Shown: positions 20,142 through 30,900 of the stretch, piece after piece
How positions within the stretch are numbered: position 1 is the stretch's first letter
How the letters are laid out: each line of letters opens with the position of its first letter
DNA from: Synechococcales cyanobacterium GL140_1_metabinner_5_sub
GTDB taxonomy: Bacteria; Cyanobacteriota; Cyanobacteriia; Cyanobacteriales; Chamaesiphonaceae
Length of the DNA: 64,000 nucleotides
Direction of reading: 5' to 3'
NCBI GenBank assembly: GCA_025359065.1
Contig: JANYHM010000038.1
Span: forward strand, 124,001-188,000
The notes under the pieces: model-generated
Databases searched by the model: none
The model's input: only the letters and a program-made list of their open reading frames with translations
What the model was told of the DNA's origin: nothing
Made by a program: the position numbers and the translations under genes

Positions 20142-23100
20142 TTAGGATTTTACTTTCACCTTGAACTTAATAGAGCCATAAGCTCCGCCCAAAATTGGAT
20201 TGCTGCTATTGGCAGCATTTACGACTACAGTGTTGGTTGATTGATTGGCGGTGGTATTGCTGACCAAGTTGCAGTCGGTGGGGCTGGTGTTAGAGTATTC
20301 TCCTCGATCGTCCCCAATTGTATTGGTAAGATATGTGCTGGTACTACCACTGGGGCTGAGCAAAATGCCTTTACCCACATTAGAGCTATTGAAATTCAAG
20401 ACAAAATCCAGATTTTTGTTCAAGGCATCACAGACTTTAGTTTGGCCTATGCGGTTTTCGCCAGCGTTAAGGTAGTAAATAGCGTATTCAATTTCATCAC
20501 CCGGACGTACTTGGCCAGGATTAATCTCTCCTAATAGATAGTTAGTAGGCCAGCCTGGATCATTATCCTTAGTAGATCCAGATTCATGGATATAGCTGTT
20601 ATATGTGGTTAATCCGTTAGATGAAGCAATGGCGGTGATTCGCTTCACTAAAATTAAGTTGGCACGGCTGCTGGGGCTAGCGCCGAATTCTGAGGTGCTG
20701 TCATTGCTATTGGTAGCCGTGGCAGTAATATTGGTAGCGGCGGCTAAGCCGAGGGTGCCAGCATTGCTAAAAATACAGGGATTAGTGGTGTTACCAAAAA
20801 TGCCGTTGGCATCAGTAGTACATGAGCCAATATAGGTTTTGCCTTCTCCGTGAGGCTTAGATCTGGTATCTCCGAGAACCACTTCGCCATTTTGATCGGC
20901 GGGAGTATTGTCAGCAATAAAAAATTCTAGAGTGAGGTTGCCAAATGCTGTATTGCCAGCCGGATCATTGCCCACATAGCCTTTGGCTGTGAGTGTGCCG
21001 CCACTCAAGGTGGCCGAAGTAATTAGGGGGTAATCTAAATCCTGATTGCTCGCGGTAGATAAGGTGCCATTGTTTGGGGTAATGCCATTGGCAGTATTGC
21101 CGAGATCGATGCCTACACCGACGTTACCGAAGATGGAGTTTTGGGTTATTTTGTTTTTTTGCTTGCCTGCTTCGATCGCTACTCCATAACCACCCAAAGA
21201 ATTACTTACTGTGTTTCCTGAAATAGTTACAGCCGTTTGCTGCGAATCAATGCCTCGGCGGTTTTGATTTAAGATGTTCTTGTCGATTTTAATTCCTTGC
21301 AAATCGCTGGTGCCAATAGCTTGGAGTAAAATCCCGAAGCCGCTGACATTACCAGCTCCATTCCGCAGAATAGAATTATTTTGTACCAAGAAATTGCTGC
21401 TGGTGCCACTGATAGCAGGTCGAATCGCAATACCAGAATCGGCTTGAGAATCGGTTAACAGATTGCGAGTGATCGAGATGTTTCCAATAGTGTTAGGGAA
21501 AAGTTCGATCGCGCTATGTTGACCAATAGTTCCACTCAGGTTTCCAGGCCGCTTGATTTCGTTTTCGCGAATGACTAAACCCGAGAGATCAACAGGTGTT
21601 CGGCCTCCTAAGATACCGCGTTCATTGGTGAAGCCAATAATATTGTTAGTAATAGTGGTGTTGGTAGAGCCGTTGATTACAATGCCAGATTGGGATTGAT
21701 TGGCAGTGGGTGCTGTGAAACTATTAGCTGTAAAGCCGATCACATTTTGAGTGACTAACGGATTTGCAGCTTGGAGTAAAATATCGCCTTGGTTATTGCC
21801 AACTGTGCCAAAACCATGAATGGCAATGCTTTGGATGGTGACATTTGCCCCATTAACGATGATGCCATGAATGACACTGCCACTATTAATGAGTTCTACT
21901 TCAGGAGCATTTAGTTGGACTAGAGACAGGTTGTCTACTCCGACTACGCCTCCGCTGCCGAGAGTTAAACTATTACTATTGCCTACATTAGTTGTTTGGG
22001 TACGACCATCGATCGAGGTATCTGTATCACTAATGGTAAGAGGTGAAGCTAAACTAATCAATGCTCGACCAGCAGTCAACTGATTTACAACGCCAGACCT
22101 TAGACCACCTGGCGGTGAACCACTGGGGAGGGGAATCATGAAGATGGAAACTTCTTTGCCGCTCAGTTGACCGACTTGTGCCAAATTATTATTATTCAGA
22201 GCATTGCTGTTAGCGATAAATTGTCGCAGAGAGCCTTGGCCAGTATCGTTAGTATTAACAATTGTATCAAAGTTGTAGCCGAAGTCTAGGTTGCTGACAT
22301 TGTTTGTCCCAGAAGCTACTGCGGCAATCGACTGAGCTTGACCGGTCAAGTTGCCACTAAATAATCCGGTAGAACTCATAATAGTGCCACTACTACCACT
22401 GACTGCATCTGCAACGCTGGGTTTTTCACCTCCTACTCTATTTGCATCACCTACAGATGCACCAGTAGTTGCATCGCTCCGAAAGGTTTGGATAGGTAAT
22501 AGACCAGCCGTAGGAGTATTTAATAAACGATTGGAGGCGATTGTACTGTTTGCAATTCTAACATAATAGGTAACACTAGTAGGTAGATTGTTGAATTGAT
22601 ATGCACCATTGTTATCAGTGTTACTACTGGCAACAAAATTTCCGCCAGTATCGTATAGTTCAACGCGAGCGTTGGCAACAGGAGTGCCGCTACTAAAGCT
22701 ACGGCCGGCACCGCCACCATAGTTGATATCCTCAAAAATGCGACCTTTGATTTGACGAATATCATCTTCTTGTACAACTACCGGTACACTTGTGCGAGCA
22801 GTTTCACACGCACTGGAGCCAATTAAAATAGTTCCACTACCACCTCCGGTAGCATTTGTGAGCGAAAAACCTACATTATCATTGGGTTGATAAGCTAAAT
22901 CCCCAAAATCGATCGGGATATGAATATATTTACTGGTATTGTTGGGGTCATAATCTCCTATTGGTAGGGTAAGTGTAATGTTAGAACCACTTTTGCTAGC
23001 ACTAAGACCACTTGCCGTTGCAGCACCTTGCAAGGGGGTTCCGACCGTAAAGTTTCTGGATGTCATAAGTCCAGTAAGTGTAATTGTTACTGTTGCCGCA

Positions 23101-23927
23101 GATTTCAACCGACCATTTAATCGAAGACTGAGATAGTAAGGGCTACCACCATCCCCCTCTATTGTAGTAGATAAGTTGACTTTATTAGTCACATCTGTTG
23201 GTAAAAAGTCGATCACTGGTGGGAGACTTAATGTCACATCGTCCAAAAAATTTCCATAGGAAATATTTCTAGTAGTGCCTACTACGGATCCTTGAATTGC
23301 ATTGAAGGCAAAGCGTAACCGAGCACTAGTTTGACTATGAGTATAAGCACCAGTTTTTTGCTGCCAACCTTCATTAAAAGAAGTTGCGAGATCAGGACTG
23401 CTATATAACAGTGTACTGGGAGGAGTTTTGCCAGTCCATAGAGTCGGATCAGATACCGTGACTCGCATAATATTGATATCATTGGCAACTGATGCCTTGC
23501 GTACAGCATGAAGTAGGCTCCAATTAACTGTCTCATCTTTCAAAACGCAGATATCTTGGTATATGGCAGAATTGCTGGCGGCATTTAATTCGACATGCTG
23601 GCCACTATGATTACTTGGACTCTGTCCATTGTTTGTTCCATTCCAATATTCCAAACTGTTGGCGTAAGGAGAGGTATCTTCTGTAGTTTGCCAAACTGTT
23701 GGGGGTGTATTTCCATAGCCTTCGGTGATGGCGACTCCTATGCCACTGACCACTGGTTGTTCAAAGCCTGGATTAGCAATAATACGAGATGGGATGAGCG
23801 GACTGGGGGTAGTCGGGGTTGGTAAGGCTAATACTCTTTTGGCCAGTCCTGCAACTAAAAATAGGTATAAAGTGGTTACAACGCCAATTGAGCGAGCGAT
23901 TATTAAATATCGTGAATTACGCTCCAC
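20142..23927 (-). CDS. Giant exported surface protein 1 (beta-helix, B-type and shared C-terminal domains)
   Basis: A 1261-residue protein. A hydrophobic export signal lies at about residues 15-35. Residues about 45-210 resemble a carbohydrate-binding or jelly-roll module (IIANPGFEQPVV opening, DDVTLSLP ending). A Calx-beta-like region follows, and then a Cna/SdrD B-type domain from about 395 (GRIFEDINYGGGAGR, NNGAYQFNNLP). From about 549 (GYNFDTIVNTNDTGQGSLRQ) there is a right-handed beta-helix of repeated N-x-I turns, followed from about 1090 by a domain shared with the two neighbouring paralogs (NLILVKRITAI, RPGDEIEYAIYYLNAG, ending YGSIKFKVKVKS). The GTG start has GGAGAG six bases upstream. 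It is probably an adhesin or outer-surface polymer; the ligand is unknown. Confidence 0.85.
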   Translation of the reverse strand: MERNSRYLIIARSIGVVTTLYLFLVAGLAKRVLALPTPTTPSPLIPSRIIANPGFEQPVVSGIGVAITEGYGNTPPTVWQTTEDTSPYANSLEYWNGTNNGQSPSNHSGQHVELNAASNSAIYQDICVLKDETVNWSLLHAVRKASVANDINIMRVTVSDPTLWTGKTPPSTLLYSSPDLATSFNEGWQQKTGAYTHSQTSARLRFAFNAIQGSVVGTTRNISYGNFLDDVTLSLPPVIDFLPTDVTNKVNLSTTIEGDGGSPYYLSLRLNGRLKSAATVTITLTGLMTSRNFTVGTPLQGAATASGLSASKSGSNITLTLPIGDYDPNNTSKYIHIPIDFGDLAYQPNDNVGFSLTNATGGGSGTILIGSSACETARTSVPVVVQEDDIRQIKGRIFEDINYGGGAGRSFSSGTPVANARVELYDTGGNFVASSNTDNNGAYQFNNLPTSVTYYVRIANSTIASNRLLNTPTAGLLPIQTFRSDATTGASVGDANRVGGEKPSVADAVSGSSGTIMSSTGLFSGNLTGQAQSIAAVASGTNNVSNLDFGYNFDTIVNTNDTGQGSLRQFIANSNALNNNNLAQVGQLSGKEVSIFMIPLPSGSPPGGLRSGVVNQLTAGRALISLASPLTISDTDTSIDGRTQTTNVGNSNSLTLGSGGVVGVDNLSLVQLNAPEVELINSGSVIHGIIVNGANVTIQSIAIHGFGTVGNNQGDILLQAANPLVTQNVIGFTANSFTAPTANQSQSGIVINGSTNTTITNNIIGFTNERGILGGRTPVDLSGLVIRENEIKRPGNLSGTIGQHSAIELFPNTIGNISITRNLLTDSQADSGIAIRPAISGTSSNFLVQNNSILRNGAGNVSGFGILLQAIGTSDLQGIKIDKNILNQNRRGIDSQQTAVTISGNTVSNSLGGYGVAIEAGKQKNKITQNSIFGNVGVGIDLGNTANGITPNNGTLSTASNQDLDYPLITSATLSGGTLTAKGYVGNDPAGNTAFGNLTLEFFIADNTPADQNGEVVLGDTRSKPHGEGKTYIGSCTTDANGIFGNTTNPCIFSNAGTLGLAAATNITATATNSNDSTSEFGASPSSRANLILVKRITAIASSNGLTTYNSYIHESGSTKDNDPGWPTNYLLGEINPGQVRPGDEIEYAIYYLNAGENRIGQTKVCDALNKNLDFVLNFNSSNVGKGILLSPSGSTSTYLTNTIGDDRGEYSNTSPTDCNLVSNTTANQSTNTVVVNAANSSNPILGGAYGSIKFKVKVKS

Positions 23928-24010
23928 AAATAGCTCTCCATCTTAGTCTATATTAACCACTTTAGCTTACCCAATCATTTCATAGAAATAACATTTTTGA
24001 TAAGCGTAAA

Positions 24011-24077
24011 ATAAAGCTGGCTTTCGCATTGGTAGAGTTCAATTAATGTTCCCTAAGAACGGATCGCCAGCTTTTTA
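24011..24077 (-). terminator. Terminator of giant surface protein 2
   Basis: AAAGCTGGC (24013-24021) pairs with GCCAGCTTT (24066-24074) around a long loop. On the minus strand it is followed by ATTTTA. It lies directly after the stop of the gene ending at 24078, so the paralogs are probably transcribed separately. Confidence 0.6.
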
Positions 24078-27000
24078 TTAATTAACTCGGGTGCGGAAAC
24101 GCATGAAGCCGTAGGGTTTATCGTTCAGGGTGGCGTTAACGGGGTTTACTATCGTACCCAGATCGACCACCACTGCACCATTAGTATTGATAGGAATCGC
24201 AGTAGTCGGTGATGGCCGACAAGCATTAGGTAAGATACTTCCCGGTGGATAGTAGCGGGCAGTATCTCCATCATTGAGATTAGTGTAAGATTTAATTTGG
24301 TCATTAACCTGGGCGACAATTCCCCGATCGCCACCTGCACTGCCAGCAGCCGGGGTCATAATCGGTAATATTCCTGACCACATGGCGATCGAAGGTACAA
24401 AAGTTTGTTTTTCTGGAATTAAGTCACAAATACTCACGTTGTTGGCGGCACTATCACCATTTGATAAGAAATAAATTGTGTATTCCAGCATGTCACCTGG
24501 TCGCACATTGCCTCCATCGGTACCACCAACTAAGAAAGTTGCTGGGTTTGGCCATTGGTCAGTATCTGGGGGAGAAATTGCTGGTACTGATAGAACATTG
24601 TCATCATAAGGATTGTTTGGTTCATCATAGTAGCTAGATAGATTTTGACCATTGAGGGTAGCAGTAGAACCATTGATATTAGTAATACGTTTTACTAGTA
24701 ACACATTGGGGTTGTTCAGCGCTACGCTGCTAAACTCTGAGGTGTTGCCACTACTATCGGTGGCGGTGGCAGTAATGCCGATCGCATTGGTAATATTGCT
24801 AGGAAAGCTGCAATTAAATAATCCAGTGGTACTGGCGTTACAGCTACCAATATAAGTGCGGCCCTCACCGTGGGCTTTGTTTTTGCCGTCACCTAACAAT
24901 ACTTCGCCATTTTGATTGGCTGGGGTATTGTCAGCAACAAAAAATTCTAACTTATTGGCAGCAAAGGTAGTGCTACCATTGGGTTGATTGCCGATAAAGC
25001 CTTTCACGGTCAGAGCGCCACCGTTAACCCGAGAAGAAGTAATCACTGGGTAGTCAGTGCCAATATTAGGAATAGCTGGGTCGGTAGCACCATTGTTGGC
25101 GGTAACACCGTTACCCAATAGCCAGCTCCGAGGATCAATGTCAATTCCTAAGCCCGCGTTGCCATAAATGCTGTTTTCGGAGATGGTGTTATGGATCGGA
25201 GCAATTGTAGTGGTTGCTGGTAAGACGCTGCTGCTAGCGCTTAGTAAAATTCCTGCTCCAGCGTATGGTGTGCTGCTTACTGGATTGGTGTTTTTGATGA
25301 TGTTACGGAAGATGGTGTTATCGGAAGCGTTGTTATATAAGCCAATCCCGGCAGTAGAAGAACCATCGATCGTGTTGTTTTTGATCGAGTTACCACTCGT
25401 AGAAGCAGCGAGGGTGCTAACTAATTCAATGCCCTTGCCACTATCTAAAGTGTTACTGCTCACCCCGCGAGTATTGGCAATTAGGTTGCCTTCTACAGTG
25501 GCATTAGAAGTGCTCCATAGAGCAACACTATCACCTTCGGCTGATTTTTGACCGCTGCCAGGAGCGGTGTTAGGGCCATTGGCTTGGTATTCGTTACCAG
25601 TAATTTTAGAACCATTGGCACCAGCACCATATAAGAGTGTGCCATAGCCGTTGTAGGCAATGAAGTTATTCTTGACTTCGCAGGAAGCAAAGCAGATTGT
25701 GCCATAGCGTTGATTTTGTAACGAGGCTCCAGGATCTGATCCGTCAGCAAAAGTCCCAATTAAGTTCTGTTCAATAATTGCCGCGCCTGCTGGTGAGACA
25801 TTGCTACCGGTACTGCTGCCGACTCTGACCGCTCCACTATCACCGCCCGCCGCAGTAGCATAGTTACCTTTGGTACCGTAGACTGCAATGCCTTTTAGAA
25901 TGGCATTATCGGCGTTAAGGGTAATGGCATATTGATCGGCATTGGTTGAGTCAGTTAAATTGCGACCATCAATGACAATCTCTGGCCGATCGGTCTTGGT
26001 CACTGTTTGGTTACTAATTCCTACGCCCACACCGCTACCAACCTGACCAGAATTAGAGTTACCAATATTGGTAGTTTGGGTAAAACCACTAATGGTCGTA
26101 TTGCTATCAGTTACCGCATCTAGAGGTGATGCCAGGGTAATTACTGCTGCTCCATTGTTATTGGCGGTGCCTGCAACTTGATTGACCAAACCGGCTCTTT
26201 GACCAGCATTGCTGCTGCCGTTGGGAATCATAAAGATGCTGACTTCTTTGCCACTGGTTTGTCCCACTTGTTGGAGGTTTGTGTTGGGTAAACTATTACT
26301 GTTTAAAATAAACTGGCGGAGAGAGCCTTGTCCAGCATTATTAGTGTTGACGATCGTATCAAAGTTATAGCCAAAATCTAGATTGGTGACTGGCAGATTA
26401 GCTACTTTTACTTTGGTCAAAGATTCGATATATTCGCCAGCTACTGCATTGCCACCTGCTGTGGTGAATTTGCCACTACTAGGATTAAAGATTGCACCAG
26501 TGCCAGCCTTGCCAGCATCAACTTGGCTGGGCATTTCGCCCCCAACTTTGTTGAGGATATCTGTGACAGTGTTGGCTGTTACGCCCGCATCGGTAATAAA
26601 GGTTTGGACTGGTAATAATCCGCTGTTGGTGGTAGAACGAGTAGATTTGACGGTGTTGTTGACGGTACGGACATAAAAATCACCTACTGGTACACCAGGG
26701 AAATTGTAGTTGCCACCGCCAGTGGTTGTGGTCGATCGAATAAATTTGCCAGTGCTATCATAGAGTTCGACAGTAGCTCCATCAATTCCGACACCATTAG
26801 AGGCAGTCTTTGTGCGGCCAGCACCGCCACCATAATTAATATCTTCAAAGACGTTGCCTGAAATATCGTTACCTAAGACTAATGCCGAACCGATCGCACT
26901 GGCTTCGCGGGTACTGTTAGCCGGGGAACCAACCACTTCTTGACTACCAGAAGGTGTTCCAGTCGCAGCAGGGTCAGCATTGTCTAAGGTATAGACATCG

Positions 27001-27776
27001 GTGCTGCTGTTGTTAAGATAAGGCTGGTTTTGGAGTCGATCTTTGGGATTGGAACTAGAAGTTACATCTTCGGGACTGTTACCCAGTAACACGGTAACAT
27101 TTGTGCCAGCATTAGCCGTAATTGTTACTGGTACTCGTACCTTAATAGTGCCACCAGCATTTACTGAGCCGCCGTTAGCTCCGATTGTGGTGCTTAATAA
27201 AGCACCAGTGCTGTTAGTAGCAGCAGTAAAAATTGCTGGTACATTTATGGGGGCGGGGTTGCTACCTACACCATCAAATACTAAGCTGTTATAGCCAATA
27301 ATTTGTAATTGACCGACTGTACCACCACCGGTAACAGTTGCCGTGCTAGGAATCACAAACTTGGTGGGATCGTTACCAACGTTGGTAATAGTGAAATCGA
27401 AATAAACTACATCGCCAGTATGAATGCCCGGAGCATTTTGATAAAGTCCGGCACCGGCTACGTTACTGGGGGCATCTACCGGAATAGCTGCTCCCACCGT
27501 GATGCCAGCTACTTCAGCGACGGTGAGGGTTACAATGTTAGAGACTACGCCTTCTTCGGTGTTGGTCAAATCATCGCCATCAATAAAGGTACCAGTGGCC
27601 TGGTTATCGATTATTGTTCCACCTGCTGGAGATGCGGCAATGAGTGGTAATACATATAGTGCATTGCCGGTGGCAGCTAGCCCGAAAATCAGCGCCAGTT
27701 TGACCCAAGATTGTGTCTTAGAGGTGGCGCTTTTTTGACCTAGATGTTTGATGGCGATCGGGCGAGATTTCAACAT
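24078..27776 (-). CDS. Giant exported surface protein 2 (paralog of protein 1)
   Basis: A 1232-residue protein with an N-terminal membrane/signal segment at about 26-48. Next comes a DUF11-like beta-sandwich region (about 55-260), then a B-type domain from about 309 (GNVFEDINYGGGAGR) and the segment GYNFDTIVNTNNAGQGSLRQ at about 472. A right-handed beta-helix covers about 600-930, and the shared C-terminal domain runs from about 1029 (VLLVKRITNI, RPGDMLEYTIYFLSNG, ending YGFMRFRTRVN). The B-domain to beta-helix part is close to protein 1 at protein level and visibly similar at DNA level, indicating a tandem duplication. The N-terminal modules differ, so domains have been exchanged. No enzymatic motif is seen. 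Confidence 0.85.
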   Translation of the reverse strand: MLKSRPIAIKHLGQKSATSKTQSWVKLALIFGLAATGNALYVLPLIAASPAGGTIIDNQATGTFIDGDDLTNTEEGVVSNIVTLTVAEVAGITVGAAIPVDAPSNVAGAGLYQNAPGIHTGDVVYFDFTITNVGNDPTKFVIPSTATVTGGGTVGQLQIIGYNSLVFDGVGSNPAPINVPAIFTAATNSTGALLSTTIGANGGSVNAGGTIKVRVPVTITANAGTNVTVLLGNSPEDVTSSSNPKDRLQNQPYLNNSSTDVYTLDNADPAATGTPSGSQEVVGSPANSTREASAIGSALVLGNDISGNVFEDINYGGGAGRTKTASNGVGIDGATVELYDSTGKFIRSTTTTGGGNYNFPGVPVGDFYVRTVNNTVKSTRSTTNSGLLPVQTFITDAGVTANTVTDILNKVGGEMPSQVDAGKAGTGAIFNPSSGKFTTAGGNAVAGEYIESLTKVKVANLPVTNLDFGYNFDTIVNTNNAGQGSLRQFILNSNSLPNTNLQQVGQTSGKEVSIFMIPNGSSNAGQRAGLVNQVAGTANNNGAAVITLASPLDAVTDSNTTISGFTQTTNIGNSNSGQVGSGVGVGISNQTVTKTDRPEIVIDGRNLTDSTNADQYAITLNADNAILKGIAVYGTKGNYATAAGGDSGAVRVGSSTGSNVSPAGAAIIEQNLIGTFADGSDPGASLQNQRYGTICFASCEVKNNFIAYNGYGTLLYGAGANGSKITGNEYQANGPNTAPGSGQKSAEGDSVALWSTSNATVEGNLIANTRGVSSNTLDSGKGIELVSTLAASTSGNSIKNNTIDGSSTAGIGLYNNASDNTIFRNIIKNTNPVSSTPYAGAGILLSASSSVLPATTTIAPIHNTISENSIYGNAGLGIDIDPRSWLLGNGVTANNGATDPAIPNIGTDYPVITSSRVNGGALTVKGFIGNQPNGSTTFAANKLEFFVADNTPANQNGEVLLGDGKNKAHGEGRTYIGSCNASTTGLFNCSFPSNITNAIGITATATDSSGNTSEFSSVALNNPNVLLVKRITNINGSTATLNGQNLSSYYDEPNNPYDDNVLSVPAISPPDTDQWPNPATFLVGGTDGGNVRPGDMLEYTIYFLSNGDSAANNVSICDLIPEKQTFVPSIAMWSGILPIMTPAAGSAGGDRGIVAQVNDQIKSYTNLNDGDTARYYPPGSILPNACRPSPTTAIPINTNGAVVVDLGTIVNPVNATLNDKPYGFMRFRTRVN

Positions 27777-27936
27777 AATCGGTGCAGCGGCGTGACGGAG
27801 GAGCTAGGTGAATTGGTAGATGGGGTGAATGAAACTACTCTGATATAGTCAATATACCCAAATTAATATTGATCGAGGTCAGTATATTCTCTAGCATATT
27901 TTTTGGCACTATTAATGATGCTAGAGTCTATCTGTG

Positions 27937-30900
27937 TTAATTGACTTTGGCTTTAAAACGAATATATCCGTAGGAAGTAGTTGGCGTGCCAGCACTAGTG
28001 GAGTTCATCAGTGGAGAGGTGGTGGTGCCGACATCGACAACAACCACCTTATTAGATAAGTTGCTGCCCACTCTGGCTCCAAGATTGCAGCTAGTAGCTA
28101 AAGATGGGGTGGTTAATTGGCCATTATCAGTATCGACTCCAGTATTAGTGAGATACTGAACAGAGCTATTTCCTGCTGCCAAAGCTAAACCTTTACCGAC
28201 AGTAGTCACATTGCTGCTATCAAATTGTGTTTGAAAAGTAAGATTGGCATCTAATTGATCACAAATTTTGGCTTGTTTGGCAGGGTTGCCACCTCCATTG
28301 AGGTAATAAATCGTATATTCAATCTCGTCTCCAGTTTGAACATCAGGCAAAAATGTTTTACCTACAGTGTAAGTATTGGTGCAAGCACCTGCTGATCCAG
28401 TAGAACCTGGCCAGTTACAGTGGTTGTCATCACTAGTTGTAGTCGCAGAGCTTGAGTCATCCACAAAAGTTGTAAAGTTTTCTGGTACAGTTTGGTTGTT
28501 TCTTTTAATCGCGGTGATTCGTTTTACTAGCAGTAATTTAGCTTTGTTTACACCTGTACACGTTTGGTCATCAGCTACTGCTGTAGTAGTAGGGTCATCT
28601 GAAACAATTCCAACCGGTAAGCTACCATCATAAAAAAAGTTTGATTGGTTACATACTTTAGTGCCTACCGCATTTACCTTAACCCGAAAAACAACAGTTG
28701 CTTTTCTAGCTGCACCAGTAGTCAATACTCCACTAGCTTCACCAGGGCTATTGATTAGCTTAGGATTAACTGTGTTGGAGTAAGGCATGGCACCAGAGTT
28801 ATCAGCTTTAGCTATACCATTAAGTGTAGTAGAACCTGCTACATAAGTGGTGCCTGTTGGGATAGTATCTATGAGGGTGGTGTTACCAGCAACCAAGTTA
28901 CCATTATTAGTGACATTAAGCGTATATTCTAAAATATCGTTAGCGCTGAGGATGTTAGTCCCAGGATTAGTAATGTTAGCCACTGTTTTGATGAATGCAC
29001 CGGTAGGGTTCAAATCGGGATATGTACAACTCCCTAAATCGGCGGAACCAGGAGTTGTAAGAGGAAGAGATGTAACTACGTTTGTACCTAAATTCCAACC
29101 AAAAGACTTGCCACCACTGCCTTGCATATAAAGTGTGTTGTCACTTGCTTGGAAAGCCAAGCCCGCTACAGGGTCTGTGGATGCTGCTTTGCCGAGTAGT
29201 ATAGCAGTTGGGGTCGAACTCTGAGGATTAATGATTTGAAAAAGGCGGAATTCGGTTGGGACATTAGAGTTATTGGAGTCATAAGTCACAATATACATGC
29301 GACCAGCATTATCAAAGGCAATATCTCCACCGCCCGACTGACCTACTTGAGCACGACCAAAGTTACCAATATCATTATTGGGATTATCTGTGATGGTATT
29401 TGCAGCAGAGAGGAAGCCGCTTGTGCCTGAACGATTTGGGCTAAAGCGGTAAAATGTTTTTTGACCATCGGCAACGTACAAGGTGCCATCTGGTGCAAAA
29501 CCCATGCGGTTGAATGAATTGGTCAAAGACCCAGCCGAGCCATCAGAGCGCACGATGCTTATAGGAGAATAAGGGACTGTCAATGCTATGCCAGTATCGG
29601 TGATATTAGAACCGTTGTAGTAGAATAGTTTGGCACCAGTCCCTGTATTCTCCATATAATAAACGCGCCGATTGCCGCTGCTATCCAGTAGCGGATCAAC
29701 AGCGAGTGCTGCAACGGCAGTTGTAGTGCCTCCTGTAGTTGTCAAAGTAGCAATCTGTGTTGCAGGAGTTCCATCTGGTGGACTATAGCTTCTAAGACTG
29801 TTGAAAGTTCCACTATTGTTGTAAGAGCCATAAATAGTTCCGCAAGCCAAGACAGCAGCCCCGATCGATACCTGATAATCTTCAACTTCTCCGTCGGTAG
29901 CAATTCCATTGGGGGTACTTGCTGTGACTGTGGCATCATTGGTAAAGCGGAAACGGGCGAAAGTATTTCCGGCACTAGCCGTAATTCCTGTCCAGTCGAG
30001 AGAACCAGCGGGTGTATTATTTGTAATCGCAATGCTGGTATATTCTCCGATCTCAAACGTACCATTTTTATTGAAATCGATCCAGGCGTGCAGTGTACCC
30101 GTTCCGGTTGCGGTGATACTGGCAGCGGGGATGGTGTAGCTGGTTGCTCCAGCAGTCAAAGGAGGAAAGCTGGTGATACCATCATCACCTGTATCACCAT
30201 TAGCCTGAACACTATTATAGTCTGTGCCTTCTGCCGTTACTGTTGCACCTAAATATGTACCGCTAACAATCGAATGTGAGGCAGATCCATAGCTACTGGG
30301 TGCATCTCCAAAGTCTCGGCCAGCAACAACGTTTACACTAGTTGGATCAATGTTTGTGGTTTGGGCTTGCACAACGCTGCCTGCTGGGACAGTAATCCCG
30401 GCTGGGACTGAACTGGTGTTATCAACATTATCGCTTGAGGAGCCAGTTCCTGTAATACTAGAGCCAGTAGCGTTAGATTGGTTATTTAGTGCTCCGGTAA
30501 ATCCACTGTTGACAACAGTAGGAATATTAACTGTAACAACTCCACCTGGAGCCAGAATACTGCCCGTGTCCAATAGATTGCTGGTATTGACTCCAGTATA
30601 TGCGATGTTTTTGGTTGCACTAGTACCAGACCCCGATACAACGACTGTTTGGCCACCAGTACTAGAAACCGTCACACCACTTGGTAATTCATCATTAATT
30701 TGGAAATTGTTGGCAGGTACTGCTGAGAAGTTTTTGTAAGAAATTGTCCAAGTGACAGTATCACCGGGTGTAATAGTGCCACTACCATCAGCATCAATAG
30801 TAAGCTTTGCAGATTTATAGCCATTAACCGTGCTGATAGTAGTGGCTGCTGGAGTGGTGTTGGTAGTAGGGCCATCAAGGTATACGATTGTACCTTGGTT

